A stretch of 64,000 nt of DNA from an uncultured Bacteroidales bacterium (GCA_902798425.1 CADBWR010000008.1:62001-126000); one strand, 5' to 3'. Counted from the first letter of the stretch, positions 53,715 through 63,967 are shown. Numbers and translations: made by a program. The notes: generated by a model not told the origin, from the letters alone.

Positions 53715-55343
53715 ATGAAAAAGTTTGCTATCATGATAACCAGTGTGCTGGCTACTCTGCCAGTCTCGGCTCAAGAGACTTATGAGAATGCACGTCTGAT
53801 GGAGACAGACCTTAACGGTACAGCCCGCTATGTAGCTATGGGCGGTGCTATGGACGCTCTGGGAGCTGATATCTCCACGATATCAACCAATCCGGCAGGC
53901 ATCGGTATGTTTCGCCACAGCATGGTGAGCACATCGTTTGGCATCGTTTCGCAAGAGGGCGCCAAGAACTTCCGTACGGGGGATAAAACCAATGCTTCGT
54001 TTGACCAGATAGGTTTTGTGTGGTCTAATCGTACCAATAAAACCTCGTTCTTCAACTTTGCCTTCAACTTCCATAAGAGCCAGAACTTTAACTATATTCT
54101 GGCGGCAGCAGGTCAGTTGGATGGCAACAGTTCGCAGAATGGTCTGTCGCACGTGAAGGCTATTGGTGAGAATGACCCCCAAACAGGTACCTCGACTTAC
54201 TTGTACGATAAGAAAGACGCTATGGGCACTGCCTGGTGGACCAACCAGTTGGACAACCTTTATTATAATACTTTTATCTTGGATGGTAATAGTGAGAATC
54301 CGTGTTGGAATGCTGCCTCCGATTTTATGATGAACCGTGCTAATACGGGATATATCGGTGAGTACGACATGAACCTTTCGGGCAACATCAATAACCGTGT
54401 TTATCTCGGTTTGACAGTTGGCATACATGATGTCCATTACAAAGGATTGAGCGAGTATACAGAGAGTCTGTTGAAGGAGGGCAATGTGCCTGCTGGTCAG
54501 GTGACTGTTAGTGACGAGCGTACTATTACGGGTACTGGCGTAGATATTAAGGCGGGTATTATCTTCCGGCCTATCGAGTCTTCTCCATTCCGCATCGGTC
54601 TTTCTGTTGCAACCCCCACCTTTTATAAGTTGAAGTCGCAGAGTTCCACACGTCTCATTAATAATACTGAGTATCGTGGTCCTAACCCGAATTATGTCGC
54701 CAAGAGCAGTTACGAGTTTAAACTCTATACACCTTGGAAATTCGGACTCAGCTTGGGTCATACTATTGACCAGTTTATTGCTTTGGGTGCAGGTCTTGAG
54801 TATGCTGATTATAGTAGTATGGACACTCGGGAAATTACTGATGAATACTACGACTACTATTACGATACCACAACGACGAATAGTGAGAGTGATGTAGAAA
54901 TGAATCGCCATACGGCAGAAACGCTGAAGGGTGTTCTGCAACTGAAATTGGGTGCAGAGGTGAAAATCGACAAGAATTTTGCTGTACGTTTTGGTTACAA
55001 CTACGCATCGCCCATGTATAAAGAGAATGGCAGCAAAGACTTCGACATTGACTCCTATGGTACTAACTGCGCTTCGGCAACGGACTTTACCAACTGGAAG
55101 GCAACGAATCGTCTGACATGTGGTTTCGGCTATCGCTACAATAACTTTAGTGTGGATCTGGCTTATCAATATAGTGTTCGTAAGGGTACTTTCTATCCGT
55201 TCCAAAGCGCATGGGGTGACTATTATTACGATGAAGACGGAAAAGGCGCTATTGCTGTTGAACAGATTGATATTACACCAACGTCAGTTTCTGTAGAAAA
55301 CAAGCGCCATCAAGTGCTCTTGACATTAGGCTATACATTCTGA
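53715..55343 (+). CDS. Outer membrane transport protein, OmpP1/FadL family
   Basis: A 542-residue beta-barrel with signal peptide (MKKFAIMITSVLATLPVSAQ) and the FadL-like start RYVAMGGAMDALGADISTI followed by NPAG. It ends with a typical barrel strand (HQVLLTLGYTF). The family carries hydrophobic compounds across the outer membrane. It is probably in an operon with the Trp/Tyr-rich protein, and is followed by a terminator. Confidence 0.87.
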   Translation: MKKFAIMITSVLATLPVSAQETYENARLMETDLNGTARYVAMGGAMDALGADISTISTNPAGIGMFRHSMVSTSFGIVSQEGAKNFRTGDKTNASFDQIGFVWSNRTNKTSFFNFAFNFHKSQNFNYILAAAGQLDGNSSQNGLSHVKAIGENDPQTGTSTYLYDKKDAMGTAWWTNQLDNLYYNTFILDGNSENPCWNAASDFMMNRANTGYIGEYDMNLSGNINNRVYLGLTVGIHDVHYKGLSEYTESLLKEGNVPAGQVTVSDERTITGTGVDIKAGIIFRPIESSPFRIGLSVATPTFYKLKSQSSTRLINNTEYRGPNPNYVAKSSYEFKLYTPWKFGLSLGHTIDQFIALGAGLEYADYSSMDTREITDEYYDYYYDTTTTNSESDVEMNRHTAETLKGVLQLKLGAEVKIDKNFAVRFGYNYASPMYKENGSKDFDIDSYGTNCASATDFTNWKATNRLTCGFGYRYNNFSVDLAYQYSVRKGTFYPFQSAWGDYYYDEDGKGAIAVEQIDITPTSVSVENKRHQVLLTLGYTF

Positions 55344-55354
55344 AGATAACAGGT

Positions 55355-55398
55355 AAAAATGAGATTCATCTTTTGGGTGAGTCTCATTTTTTTTGTGT
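55355..55398. terminator. Terminator after the FadL-family gene
   Basis: AAAAATGAGA pairs with TCTCATTTTT, with an inner TCATC/GGTGA step, followed by a T run. Confidence 0.8.
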
Positions 55399-55426
55399 TT
55401 TGTTTTGTATTGTGCTCACTTATTTG

Positions 55427-55434
55427 TACCTTTG
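55427..55434 (+). promoter_or_regulatory. ffh-folD promoter -7 box
   Basis: TACCTTTG followed by CACC, 27 bases before the ffh ATG at 55461. Confidence 0.7.
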
Positions 55435-55460
55435 CACCTCAATAATTGCAATTATATAAT

Positions 55461-56810
55461 ATGTTTGAGAATTTGAGTGAACGACTGGAACGGTCGTTCA
55501 AGATACTGAAAGGTGAAGGAAAAATCACCGAGATTAATGTTGCCGAGACCTTGAAGGACGTTCGTAAGGCGCTGTTGGATGCTGACGTGAACTATAAGGT
55601 AGCCAAGCAGTTTACCGATACCGTCAAGCAGAAGGCGCTGGGCATGAATGTGCTTACCGCTATCAAGCCTAGCCAGTTGATGGTCAAGATTGTCCACGAC
55701 GAACTGGCAGAGTTGATGGGTGGTAAGGCCGTGGAACTCCAGTTGGAGGGGCGCCCTGCTATCGTGCTGATGTCTGGCTTGCAGGGTAGTGGTAAAACTA
55801 CGTTCTCTGGTAAGTTGGCTAACATGCTGAAGACCAAGCAGCACAAGAGTCCGCTGCTCGTGGCCTGCGACGTCTATCGTCCTGCCGCTATCCAGCAGTT
55901 GCATGTGGTGGGTGAGAGTGTCGGCGTGCCCGTCTACTCTGAGCCTGACAACAAAAACGTTGTAGAGATTGCCCAGAACGCCATCCGCGAAGCCAAGCAG
56001 AAGAATTACAATGTCGTCATCATCGATACAGCCGGTCGTCTGGCCGTCGACGAGGAGATGATGAACGAGATTGCTACACTGAAGGACGCTGTCCATCCTG
56101 ACGAGACACTGTTCGTGGTAGATGCCATGACTGGTCAGGATGCTGTCAATACTGCCAAGGAGTTCAACGACCGTTTGGACTTCGATGGTGTGGTACTTAC
56201 CAAGCTCGACGGCGACACCCGTGGTGGTGCTGCCCTCAGCATCCGCACCGTTGTCACCAAACCTATCAAGTTTGTGGGTACTGGCGAGAAGATGGAAGCA
56301 CTCGACGTGTTCCATCCTGAGCGTATGGCCGACCGTATCTTGGGTATGGGTGACATTGTCTCACTTGTTGAACGTGCACAGGAGCAGTTTGACGAGGAAG
56401 AGGCTAAACGCTTGGAGAAGAAGATTCGCAAGAATAAGTTCGACTTCGACGACTTCATGGGGCAGATTCAGCAGATCAAGAAGATGGGTAACATCAAGGA
56501 CCTCGCCAGCATGATTCCTGGTGTGGGTAAGGCACTGAAGGATGTCGATATCGATGACAACGCTTTCAAGGGTATCGAGGCTATCATCCAGTCGATGACC
56601 CCCAAGGAGCGTCAGAATCCGGATATCATTAACCAGAGCCGCAAGTTGCGCATTGCCAAGGGTTCGGGTACCAAGATTGAGGAGGTCAACCGCCTGCTGA
56701 AGCAGTTTGATCAGACCCGAAAGGTTATGCGTATGATGACTGGTGGCGGTGCGTCGAAGATGGCACAGATGGCTGCCGCCATGAAGATGCGTGGAAACAA
56801 ACCATTCTAA
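55461..56810 (+). CDS. ffh: Signal recognition particle protein Ffh
   Basis: A 449-residue SRP GTPase that targets membrane proteins to the translocon. N domain (1-90); G domain with [14 protein letters not shown] near 105, [13 protein letters not shown] near 188 and [13 protein letters not shown] near 246; Met-rich M domain (about 300-449; [20 protein letters not shown]) that binds 4.5S RNA and signal sequences. The start at 55461 ([12 protein letters not shown]) is standard. folD follows 4 bases later. Confidence 0.97.
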   Translation: MFENLSERLERSFKILKGEGKITEINVAETLKDVRKALLDADVNYKVAKQFTDTVKQKALGMNVLTAIKPSQLMVKIVHDELAELMGGKAVELQLEGRPAIVLMSGLQGSGKTTFSGKLANMLKTKQHKSPLLVACDVYRPAAIQQLHVVGESVGVPVYSEPDNKNVVEIAQNAIREAKQKNYNVVIIDTAGRLAVDEEMMNEIATLKDAVHPDETLFVVDAMTGQDAVNTAKEFNDRLDFDGVVLTKLDGDTRGGAALSIRTVVTKPIKFVGTGEKMEALDVFHPERMADRILGMGDIVSLVERAQEQFDEEEAKRLEKKIRKNKFDFDDFMGQIQQIKKMGNIKDLASMIPGVGKALKDVDIDDNAFKGIEAIIQSMTPKERQNPDIINQSRKLRIAKGSGTKIEEVNRLLKQFDQTRKVMRMMTGGGASKMAQMAAAMKMRGNKPF

Positions 56811-56814
56811 AGAT

Positions 56815-57693
56815 ATGCAGTTAATTGACGGAAAAGCAACGGCAACAGCCATCAAGGCTGAAATTGCCGAAGAGGTAAAAGAGATTGTAGCCCGTGGCGG
56901 CAAACAGCCCCACTTGGCAGCCGTATTGGTCGGTCACGATGGCGGTTCGGAAACGTATGTGAAGAATAAGGTGCTGGCATGCGAGGCGTGTGGCTTCAAG
57001 TCGACGCTCATCCGCTATGAAGACAACATCACCGAGCAGGAACTGCTTGATTGTGTGTCGCGATTAAATCGCGACAATGATGTTGACGGCTTCATCGTAC
57101 AGCTGCCTCTTCCTAAGCATATCGATGAACAGAAAATCATTGAGGCCATAGACTACCGCAAGGATGTCGACGGATTCCATCCCATTAACGTTGGTCGCAT
57201 GGCTATTGGTCTGCCTTGCTTCATCTCTGCCACACCATTGGGTATTATCACCCTTCTGAAGCGCTATGGCATTGAGACCAGCGGTAAGAAGTGTGTCATT
57301 CTTGGACGTTCCAACATTGTGGGCAAGCCTATGGCTCAACTCATGATGCAGAAACAGTATGGCGACGCAACAGTTACTGTCTGTCACTCACGCTCCAAGA
57401 CGTTAAAAAAAGAGTGTCAGGAGGCAGATATTATTATTGCTGCCATTGGTCAGCCCGACTTCGTCACTGCCGATATGGTCAAGGATGGTGCTGTCATCGT
57501 TGACGTTGGTACTACCCGCGTGCCCGACGCTACCCGCAAGAGCGGTTTCCGTCTGAATGGCGATGTTAAGTTCGACGAGGTGGCTCCCAAGTGCTCGTAT
57601 ATCACTCCCGTACCTGGTGGCGTAGGTCCTATGACTATCTGCTCGTTGATGAAGAATACCCTTGCTGCAGGTAAGAAAGAATACTATAAGTAA
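56815..57693 (+). CDS. folD: Bifunctional methylene-THF dehydrogenase/methenyl-THF cyclohydrolase
   Basis: A 292-residue folate enzyme interconverting methylene- and 10-formyl-THF. Motifs are [16 protein letters not shown] near 51 (with the catalytic Tyr and Lys), [13 protein letters not shown] near 98, [14 protein letters not shown] near 164 and the C-terminal [12 protein letters not shown] near 265. The start at 56815 (MQLIDGK) lies 4 bases after the ffh stop. The stop overlaps the start of a small TPR gene (TAATG). Confidence 0.97.
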   Translation: MQLIDGKATATAIKAEIAEEVKEIVARGGKQPHLAAVLVGHDGGSETYVKNKVLACEACGFKSTLIRYEDNITEQELLDCVSRLNRDNDVDGFIVQLPLPKHIDEQKIIEAIDYRKDVDGFHPINVGRMAIGLPCFISATPLGIITLLKRYGIETSGKKCVILGRSNIVGKPMAQLMMQKQYGDATVTVCHSRSKTLKKECQEADIIIAAIGQPDFVTADMVKDGAVIVDVGTTRVPDATRKSGFRLNGDVKFDEVAPKCSYITPVPGGVGPMTICSLMKNTLAAGKKEYYK

Positions 57694-57872
57694 TGACTGC
57701 TGAACAATGGTACCAGCAAGGCAATGAGGCTCGTAAAACAGGACAGTGGCACGAAGCCATCAACTGCTACATACAGGCTATAGAACTTGACCCCAACAGT
57801 CCTGCTGTTGAGGCCAAGCGCATGCTTGACGACATTATGGCCTACTACTGCAAGGATATGTATAACCCTTAA
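57693..57872 (+). CDS. 59-residue single-TPR protein
   Basis: A short frame, [20 protein letters not shown] onward, forming one TPR motif (QQGNEARKTGQWHEAI, YIQAIELDPNSP) and a short C-terminal helix with a Cys. Its ATG overlaps the folD stop, which supports translation. I recall similar mini-TPR proteins after folD in Bacteroidales. It likely binds a partner protein; nothing more can be said. Confidence 0.7.
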   Translation: MTAEQWYQQGNEARKTGQWHEAINCYIQAIELDPNSPAVEAKRMLDDIMAYYCKDMYNP

Positions 57873-57930
57873 ACAATAATTGTGGAAAGATAGGTAATTG
57901 TATGAAAAAGAAAGAAAAAAACATTTTTCT

Positions 57931-57961
57931 TTTGCGTTTTGCTTACAAATTATTATCTTTG
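57931..57961 (+). promoter_or_regulatory. Promoter of the 2-oxoacid:ferredoxin oxidoreductase operon
   Basis: TTTG at 57931-57934, a 19-base spacer, TATCTTTG at 57954-57961 and CAGC, 42 bases before korD. Just upstream an A-rich/T-rich pair (57907-57933) may terminate the folD unit. Confidence 0.7.
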
Positions 57962-58003
57962 CAGCTGTTTTTGTAAGAACTTAATGCATTAAACTAAATA
58001 AAT

Positions 58004-58234
58004 ATGGCAAAAATGAAAGGCGCCATCGTTGTGGATACCGAGAGGTGTAAAGGATGCCAATTGTGCATCATTGCTTGCCCCCAAAAGGTTATCGCCCTGG
58101 CCAACAAAGTGAATCTGCATGGTTATCCGTATGTGGAGGCTGCGAACGAGGAAGCCTGCGTGGGCTGTGCTTCGTGTGGCATTGTCTGCCCTGACGGTTG
58201 TATCACCGTGTATCGTAAAAAAATGGAAGAGTAA
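58004..58234 (+). CDS. korD: 2-oxoacid:ferredoxin oxidoreductase delta subunit (2x[4Fe-4S])
   Basis: A 76-residue ferredoxin subunit with two CxxCxxC...CP motifs (CKGCQLCIIACP at 15-26, CVGCASCGIVCP at 53-64). It passes electrons from the TPP site to external ferredoxin. It is first in a four-gene set D-A-B-C. Substrate choice (2-oxoglutarate or branched-chain 2-oxoacids, kor versus vor) cannot be settled by eye. TAATG overlap with the next gene. Confidence 0.9.
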   Translation: MAKMKGAIVVDTERCKGCQLCIIACPQKVIALANKVNLHGYPYVEAANEEACVGCASCGIVCPDGCITVYRKKMEE

Positions 58235-59322
58235 TGATGGAAAAGGAAGTTGTATTGATGAAAGGCAATGAGGCTATTGCCCATGCTGCTATTCGTTGCG
58301 GATGCGACGGCTATTTCGGCTATCCTATTACTCCGCAGAGTGAGGTAATTGAGACGCTGGCTGAGTTGAAGCCTTGGGAGACCACTGGTATGCAGGTGGT
58401 GCAGGCTGAGAGCGAGTTGGCATCTATTTATATGGTGTACGGTGCTGCTGGTGCTGGTAAGCGTGCAATGACATCATCGTCATCGCCTGGCATAGCCCTG
58501 ATGCAGGAGGGTATTACCTACATGGCTGGTGCTGAGGTGCCTGGCGTGTTTGTCAACGTGCAACGTGGCGGTCCTGGTTTGGGAACCATTCAGCCTTCGC
58601 AGGGTGACTATTTTCAGGCTACCCGTGGTGGAGGTAATGGCGACTACAAGGTGATTGTTTTGGCTCCGTCTTCTGTTCAGGAGATGGCTGACTTCGTAGA
58701 CCTCGCCTTTGAATTGGCTTTCAAGTATCGCAACCCTGCTATGATTCTGAGTGATGGTGTCATTGGTCAGATGATGGAGAAGGTGGTACTGCCGCCGTTT
58801 AAGCCCCGTCGTACTGATGAGGAAGTCATCAAGCAGTGTCCTTGGGCCTCTACTGGTAAGCCAAAGAATCGTGAGCGCGTGGTGATAACCTCGCTGGAAC
58901 TGAAACCTGAGATTATGGAGCAGCGTAATCTGGCCTTGCAGGAGAAATATCGCAAGATTCAGGAGAACGAGGTGCGCTTTGAAGAGCAGCACTTAGATGA
59001 TGCTGAGTATGCTATTGTTGCCTTCGGCAGTGCTGCTCGTATTGCTGAGAAAAGTGTTGAGATAGCCCGTGAGCATGGTATCAAGGTTGGTTTGTTCCGT
59101 CCTATCACCTTGTTCCCATTCCCGGAGAAGCAGATTGCTGCATTGTCGAAGAAGGTGAAGGGTATCCTGGTCGCTGAGATTAATGCTGGACAGATGGTAC
59201 AGGATGTTCGCCTGGCGGTGAACGGAACTGTGCCTGTAGAACAGTTCGGACGTCTGGGAGGTATCGTGCCAGATCCTGAGGAAATCGTTAACGCTTTGCA
59301 AGCAAAGCTAATTGACAATTGA
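58234..59322 (+). CDS. korA: 2-oxoacid:ferredoxin oxidoreductase alpha subunit
   Basis: A 362-residue subunit with the pyrimidine-binding/transketolase-like core: GCDGYFGYPITPQSEVIE near 24, the conserved glutamate in VVQAESELASIYMVYGAA near 53, and a C-terminal domain II (FRPITLFPFPEKQI near 290). Some databases call this VorB. The start may be the second Met (58237). Its last codons (KLIDN) fall inside a TTGATAATTGACAA intergenic-type repeat. Confidence 0.9.
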   Translation: MMEKEVVLMKGNEAIAHAAIRCGCDGYFGYPITPQSEVIETLAELKPWETTGMQVVQAESELASIYMVYGAAGAGKRAMTSSSSPGIALMQEGITYMAGAEVPGVFVNVQRGGPGLGTIQPSQGDYFQATRGGGNGDYKVIVLAPSSVQEMADFVDLAFELAFKYRNPAMILSDGVIGQMMEKVVLPPFKPRRTDEEVIKQCPWASTGKPKNRERVVITSLELKPEIMEQRNLALQEKYRKIQENEVRFEEQHLDDAEYAIVAFGSAARIAEKSVEIAREHGIKVGLFRPITLFPFPEKQIAALSKKVKGILVAEINAGQMVQDVRLAVNGTVPVEQFGRLGGIVPDPEEIVNALQAKLIDN

Positions 59323-59338
59323 TAATTGATAATTGACA
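59306..59338. repeat. AATTGACAATTGATAATTG repeat at the korA-korB junction
   Basis: Iterated AATTGAYA units spanning the end of korA and the gap to korB. The repeat supplies the korA stop codon. Confidence 0.6.
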
Positions 59339-60109
59339 ATGGATAGAAATCAGATAGTTCAACCAGAGAACATCGTCTGCAAGAAGCCGACGTTGATGAA
59401 CGACAACAATATGCACTACTGCCCTGGCTGCAGTCATGGCGTGGTGCACAAGCTGGTTGCCGAAGTGATTGAGGAGATGGGTATGGCCGACAAGGCTGTC
59501 GGTGTATCGCCTGTGGGCTGTGCCGTCTTCGCGTACAACTATATAGATATAGACTGGCAGGAGGCTGCCCATGGTCGAGCACCAGCACTGGCCACAGGTA
59601 TCAAGCGCACATGGCCCGACCGACTGGTATTTACCTATCAAGGCGATGGTGACTTGGCTTGTATTGGCACCTGTGAGACCATCCATGCCCTGAACCGTGG
59701 CGAGAACATTGTGATTATCTTTGTTAACAATGCTATCTATGGTATGACAGGTGGTCAGATGGCTCCTACCACACTGATTGGTCAGAAGACTTCTACCTGT
59801 CCTTATGGACGTGATCCTCAGTTGCATGGTTATCCCCTGAAGATGGCTGATATCGCAGCAGGTTTGGAGGGAACTTGCTATGTAACTCGTCAGAGTGTAG
59901 AGTCTGTAGCCTCTATCAATAAGGCCAAGAAGGCGCTGCGTAAGGCTTTTGAGGCTTCGATGGCTGGTAAGGGTTCGAGTCTTGTGGAGTTTGTCTCTAC
60001 CTGTAACAGCGGTTGGAAACTGACCCCAGCTAAGGCTAATGAATGGATGAAGGAGAATATGTTCCCCTTCTATCCCAAAGGTGACCTCAAAGACACTACA
60101 AATCTTTGA
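59339..60109 (+). CDS. korB: 2-oxoacid:ferredoxin oxidoreductase beta subunit (TPP-binding)
   Basis: A 256-residue TPP subunit. MHYCPGCSHGVVHKLV near 23, YQGDGDLACIGTCETIHALNR (as GDGD...; near 104, the TPP/Mg motif) and NNAIYGMTGGQMAPTT near 133 are typical. The start at 59339 is chosen over a TTG two codons upstream in the repeat. It works with KorA, KorC and KorD in reductive or oxidative 2-oxoacid metabolism. Confidence 0.92.
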   Translation: MDRNQIVQPENIVCKKPTLMNDNNMHYCPGCSHGVVHKLVAEVIEEMGMADKAVGVSPVGCAVFAYNYIDIDWQEAAHGRAPALATGIKRTWPDRLVFTYQGDGDLACIGTCETIHALNRGENIVIIFVNNAIYGMTGGQMAPTTLIGQKTSTCPYGRDPQLHGYPLKMADIAAGLEGTCYVTRQSVESVASINKAKKALRKAFEASMAGKGSSLVEFVSTCNSGWKLTPAKANEWMKENMFPFYPKGDLKDTTNL

Positions 60110-60140
60110 TTAAGAGTTAAGAATTAAGAGTTAAGAAAAG
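60110..60140. repeat. TTAAGAG repeat between korB and korC
   Basis: ATTAAGAGTTAAGAATTAAG-type heptamer units fill the gap, as in the pyrK-pyrD gap. Confidence 0.65.
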
Positions 60141-60683
60141 ATGAAGAAAGAGATAATTATTTCAGGTTTTGGTGGTCAGGGCGTACTCTCAATGGGTAAG
60201 ATTCTGGCCTATTCAGGACTGATGGAGGACAAGGAGGTTACTTGGATGCCCGCCTATGGACCCGAGCAGCGTGGTGGTACGGCTAACGTGACGGTAATTG
60301 TGAGCGACGAGCGCATCTCTTCGCCTATTCTTAGTAAGTATGATATTGCCGTTGTGCTGAATCAGCCTTCGTTGGAGAAGTTTGAACCCAAGATTAAGCC
60401 TGGGGGAATTTTGATTTACGATGGTTTCGGCATTATCAATAAGCCTACTCGTAAGGATATTACTGTTTATGAGATTAATGCGATGGACAAGGCTGCGGAG
60501 ATGAAGAATGGTAAGGTGTTCAACATGATTGTACTTGGTGGCCTGCTCAAAGTGGCTCCTGTTGTGAGCGACAAGGGTGTGGAGAAGGCACTCTTCAAGA
60601 CTCTTCCTGAGCGCCATCACGGATTGATACCTCTGAACATGGAGGCTCTAAAAGAGGGTGCTAAAATTATTAAGCAGCAGTAA
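60141..60683 (+). CDS. korC: 2-oxoacid:ferredoxin oxidoreductase gamma subunit
   Basis: A 180-residue POR/KOR gamma domain: SGFGGQGVLSMGKILAYSG near 8 (a nucleotide-like glycine loop for CoA/assembly), GPEQRGGTANVTVIVS near 40. It is the last gene of the set. A small hairpin (AGTGC/GCACT, 60687-60703) and T-rich DNA follow. Confidence 0.92.
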   Translation: MKKEIIISGFGGQGVLSMGKILAYSGLMEDKEVTWMPAYGPEQRGGTANVTVIVSDERISSPILSKYDIAVVLNQPSLEKFEPKIKPGGILIYDGFGIINKPTRKDITVYEINAMDKAAEMKNGKVFNMIVLGGLLKVAPVVSDKGVEKALFKTLPERHHGLIPLNMEALKEGAKIIKQQ

Positions 60684-60838
60684 AGCAGTGCGAAAAATGC
60701 ACTAGAGGAACATAAAAATACGCTTTTAACACGTTTTTTTACAAAAATACTTGGTAGTTAGCGTTTTTTTTAGTTACTTTGCATGCGTTGATAAAAACAA
60801 AAGTTATTTTTGATTATTTAATAGTTAAACAAAAAACA

Positions 60839-62026
60839 ATGAAGAAGTTATTATTTGTGTTTGCTGCAGCAATGCTGACCGCTTCAGCTTCTGCGCAGAA
60901 GACTGCCATCACCTCTAACAAGGCAGGTGACAATTGGTATCTTGGCATTAATGCAGGTGTTGCAACTCCTGTCTCTAAGTTCAATGTAGATGGTGAAGAT
61001 AGGGGCTGCTTGAAGGGCTTTGCTCCTAAACTCGGCGTTCGCGTTGGTAAAAACCTGACTACCGTATTCGGTCTGGCTTTGGATGCTGATCTGTACATCG
61101 AGTCTTCTGAAAAGTCTGTCATGAAGCAGTATACTTTCGTTGATGCTATCAATGTTGACCTGTTGGGTACCTTCAACCTGAGCAACGCTTTTGCAGGATA
61201 CAAAGGTGAGCCCCGTGCATTTGAGGTAATCGCTCTCGTAGGTGGTGGTTATAGCCACACATATGGTGCTCCCCAGTCAGGTGTTAACGTCAAGGGTGCT
61301 ATTGATTTCGCTTTCAACCTGGGTGCTAACAAAGCTTGGCAGCTCTACATCGAGCCTGCTATCGTAATGGGTCAGCCCATGCCCAGCTGGTCAAATCCTC
61401 TCCGCAAGGTGAATGACAAGTGGAATGGTATTGGTCAGGTTAGCGTTGGCTTGAATTACAAGTTCGGCAACAGCAATGGATCTCACAACTTCAAGATTGA
61501 GCAGCTGCGCGACCAGGCCGAGATTGATGGTCTGAACGCTAAGATTAACGAGTTGCGTGCTGACAATAAGGCTAAGGACGGTAAGATCGCTGCTGATGGT
61601 CGCACCATCGCTGACCTGAAGTCTCAGCTGGCTGCTTGCCAGGCTCGTCCTGCACAGACCATTATTGAGGAGCGCATCATCAAGGAGACCAACGCTACGC
61701 TGCAGCCTATCGTTATCTTCGGTCAGGGTAAGACTACCGTTGATGCAGCTGGTATGGCAAGCTGTGAGATGGTTGCTAAGTATATGAAGAATCACCCCGA
61801 CAGCAAGGTTAAGATTCAGGGCTATGCTTCTCCCGAGGGTTCTAAGGAGGTTAATGACCGCATCGCTAAGCAGCGTGCTGAGTCTGTTAAGAACGTTCTG
61901 ATTAAGAAGTACAAGATTGCAGCAAACCGTCTGGAGGCTGAGGGTCTTGGTGCTACTGATAAGCTGTCTTCTGAGAATGACTTCAACCGTGTAGCTAAGT
62001 TCATTGACTTGACAAACATTAAGTAA
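60839..62026 (+). CDS. OmpA-family outer membrane protein
   Basis: A 395-residue protein: signal peptide (MKKLLFVFAAAMLTASASAQ), an N-terminal eight-strand-type barrel domain (30-220), a coiled-coil linker (225-280, LRDQAEIDGLNAKINELR) and a C-terminal OmpA peptidoglycan-binding domain (290-390, KIQGYASPEGSKEVNDRIAK). The start at 60839 is favoured because the promoter-like TTACTTTG lies near 60774. It probably tethers the outer membrane to the cell wall and is abundant in this group. Confidence 0.9.
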   Translation: MKKLLFVFAAAMLTASASAQKTAITSNKAGDNWYLGINAGVATPVSKFNVDGEDRGCLKGFAPKLGVRVGKNLTTVFGLALDADLYIESSEKSVMKQYTFVDAINVDLLGTFNLSNAFAGYKGEPRAFEVIALVGGGYSHTYGAPQSGVNVKGAIDFAFNLGANKAWQLYIEPAIVMGQPMPSWSNPLRKVNDKWNGIGQVSVGLNYKFGNSNGSHNFKIEQLRDQAEIDGLNAKINELRADNKAKDGKIAADGRTIADLKSQLAACQARPAQTIIEERIIKETNATLQPIVIFGQGKTTVDAAGMASCEMVAKYMKNHPDSKVKIQGYASPEGSKEVNDRIAKQRAESVKNVLIKKYKIAANRLEAEGLGATDKLSSENDFNRVAKFIDLTNIK

Positions 62027-62055
62027 ATTAAGGTTTATCACTAAAACCTATACAG

Positions 62056-62090
62056 AATCCCCGCAATTATCATGTTGCGGGGATTTTTTC
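62056..62090. terminator. Terminator after the OmpA-family gene
   Basis: AATCCCCGCAA pairs perfectly with TTGCGGGGATT around TTATCATG, followed by TTTTT. Confidence 0.88.
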
Positions 62091-62100
62091 TGTCATTTTG

Positions 62101-62131
62101 TTGGCTATTCCATGAAAAAAGTGTAACTTTG
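62101..62131 (+). promoter_or_regulatory. ilvD promoter
   Basis: TTG at 62101-62103, a 20-base spacer, TAACTTTG at 62124-62131, then CG; 33 bases before the ATG. Unlike the leu and phe operons, no leader peptide or attenuator lies between promoter and gene. Confidence 0.65.
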
Positions 62132-62164
62132 CGACTTCAAAGTATTAGCTAAACAAATAGAGAT

Positions 62165-63967
62165 ATGAAACATCCATTGCGTAGTGCTGTGTGCACAGAA
62201 GGTAGGAGAATGGCTGGCGCCCGTGCTTTATGGGTTGCGACAGGTATGAAACACGAACAGTTCGGCAAGCCGATTATTGCTATTGTCAACTCGTTCACTC
62301 AGTTCGTTCCTGGCCATACTCACCTGCATGAGATTGGGCAGATAGTCCGTGAAGAAATAGAGAAGATGGGGTGCTATGCTGCCGAGTTCAATACCATAGC
62401 TATTGATGATGGCATTGCTATGGGGCACGATGGTATGCTTTATTCGCTTCCTTCGCGCGATATTATTGCCGACTCAGTGGAATATATGGTCAACGCCCAT
62501 AAGGCTGACGCAATGATCTGTATTTCCAACTGTGACAAGGTGACTCCAGGTATGTTGATGGCTGCTATGCGTCTGAACATCCCTGCAGTTTTCTGTTCAG
62601 GTGGTCCTATGGAGGCTGGTCGTTGGCGTGGTGAGAATGCCGACTTAATAACAGCAATGGTAAAAGGTGCAGATCCCAGCGTGACAGATGAGGAGATGAA
62701 GGAGATTGAACAATGCTCATGTCCTGGCTGCGGTTCTTGTTCTGGTATGTTTACCGCCAATTCTATGAATTCCTTGACTGAAGCCATTGGATTGTCGCTG
62801 CCCGGTAATGGAACAATCCTTGCTACCCATACCAACCGTGTAGAACTCTTCAAGGCAGCAGCCCGCCAGATAGTGAAGAATGCGCTGGCTTACTACGAGG
62901 ATGGTGACGAGAGTGTGCTACCTCGTAGCATTGCTACGCGTCAGGCTTTCCTCAATGCTATGACACTTGATATTGCTATGGGCGGTTCAACGAATACGGT
63001 GCTCCATCTGCTGGCTGTTGCTCAAGAGGCAGGAGCTGACTTCACAATGCAAGATATTGACCAACTGAGTCGCAAGACGCCTTGCCTCTGCAAATTGGCT
63101 CCCAATACGCAGAAATATAGCGTGCAGGAGTGTGGTCGTGCAGGTGGTATTCTCGGTATTCTCAACGAATTAAACAAGGGTGGACTCATTGATGCTTCTG
63201 CTAAGCGCGTAGATGGTATGACACTGGGTGAAGCCATGAAGAAATATAGCATTGTTGATGGTGCTGTCGATGCAGAGGCAAACCGCATCTACCAAACGGC
63301 ACCGGGCAATCGCTTCTCTACGAAGATGGGGTCACAGAGTGAAGAGTGGGGCACACTTGATACAGACCGCTCAAGTGGTTGTATACGAGATATGGAACAC
63401 GCCTACACGAAGGATGGAGGTCTGGCTGTACTCTTTGGCAATATTGCACAGGACGGCTGCGTGGTGAAGACCGCTGGCGTGGATGAAAGCTTATGGCATT
63501 TTGAAGGCCCTGCTGTGGTGTTCGATTCGCAGGAAGACGCATGCGAAGGTATCCTTGGAGGCAAGGTAAAAAAAGGCGATTGCGTGGTAATAACCCATGA
63601 AGGTCCGAAGGGTGGCCCTGGTATGCAGGAAATGTTGTATCCCACCTCTTATATCAAGTCTATGCACATGGGCAAGGAGTGTGCGTTAATTACCGATGGT
63701 CGTTTCTCTGGTGGTACTAGTGGTCTTAGCATTGGTCACATCTCACCTGAGGCTGCTAATGGTGGTAACATCGGCAAGATAAAGGACGGAGATATCATTG
63801 AGATTGATATTCCAAACCGTAGCATCAATGTCCGCCTGAGCGACGAAGAGCTGGCAGCACGTCCACAACAGCCGTTAAAACGTAACAGACAGGTTAGCAA
63901 GGCTTTGCGCGCCTATGCTCAGAGTGTCAGCTCTGCAGATAAAGGAGGAATAAGAATTATAGATTAG
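62165..63967 (+). CDS. ilvD: Dihydroxy-acid dehydratase
   Basis: A 600-residue Fe-S enzyme, the third step of valine, isoleucine and leucine precursor synthesis. Cluster cysteines are in [10 protein letters not shown] near 122 and [19 protein letters not shown] near 192; the C-terminal part has the family [17 protein letters not shown] near 517. The length is typical of the long IlvD class. It provides 2-ketoisovalerate for LeuA. The last bases of the window (63998-64000) are an ATG that may begin ilvB, but that cannot be shown. Confidence 0.96.
   Translation: MKHPLRSAVCTEGRRMAGARALWVATGMKHEQFGKPIIAIVNSFTQFVPGHTHLHEIGQIVREEIEKMGCYAAEFNTIAIDDGIAMGHDGMLYSLPSRDIIADSVEYMVNAHKADAMICISNCDKVTPGMLMAAMRLNIPAVFCSGGPMEAGRWRGENADLITAMVKGADPSVTDEEMKEIEQCSCPGCGSCSGMFTANSMNSLTEAIGLSLPGNGTILATHTNRVELFKAAARQIVKNALAYYEDGDESVLPRSIATRQAFLNAMTLDIAMGGSTNTVLHLLAVAQEAGADFTMQDIDQLSRKTPCLCKLAPNTQKYSVQECGRAGGILGILNELNKGGLIDASAKRVDGMTLGEAMKKYSIVDGAVDAEANRIYQTAPGNRFSTKMGSQSEEWGTLDTDRSSGCIRDMEHAYTKDGGLAVLFGNIAQDGCVVKTAGVDESLWHFEGPAVVFDSQEDACEGILGGKVKKGDCVVITHEGPKGGPGMQEMLYPTSYIKSMHMGKECALITDGRFSGGTSGLSIGHISPEAANGGNIGKIKDGDIIEIDIPNRSINVRLSDEELAARPQQPLKRNRQVSKALRAYAQSVSSADKGGIRIID

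Noticed and set aside
58004..60683. Assignment of the ferredoxin oxidoreductase as a nitrogenase- or pyruvate-specific system
   Set aside because: The four-subunit D-A-B-C layout and motifs fit the kor/vor group, and pyruvate enzymes in this phylum are usually one long polypeptide. The exact substrate is left open.
62027..62164. Search for an attenuator or leader peptide before ilvD
   Set aside because: The only hairpin belongs to the upstream OmpA gene terminator, before the ilvD promoter. The 33-base leader has no amino-acid-rich frame.
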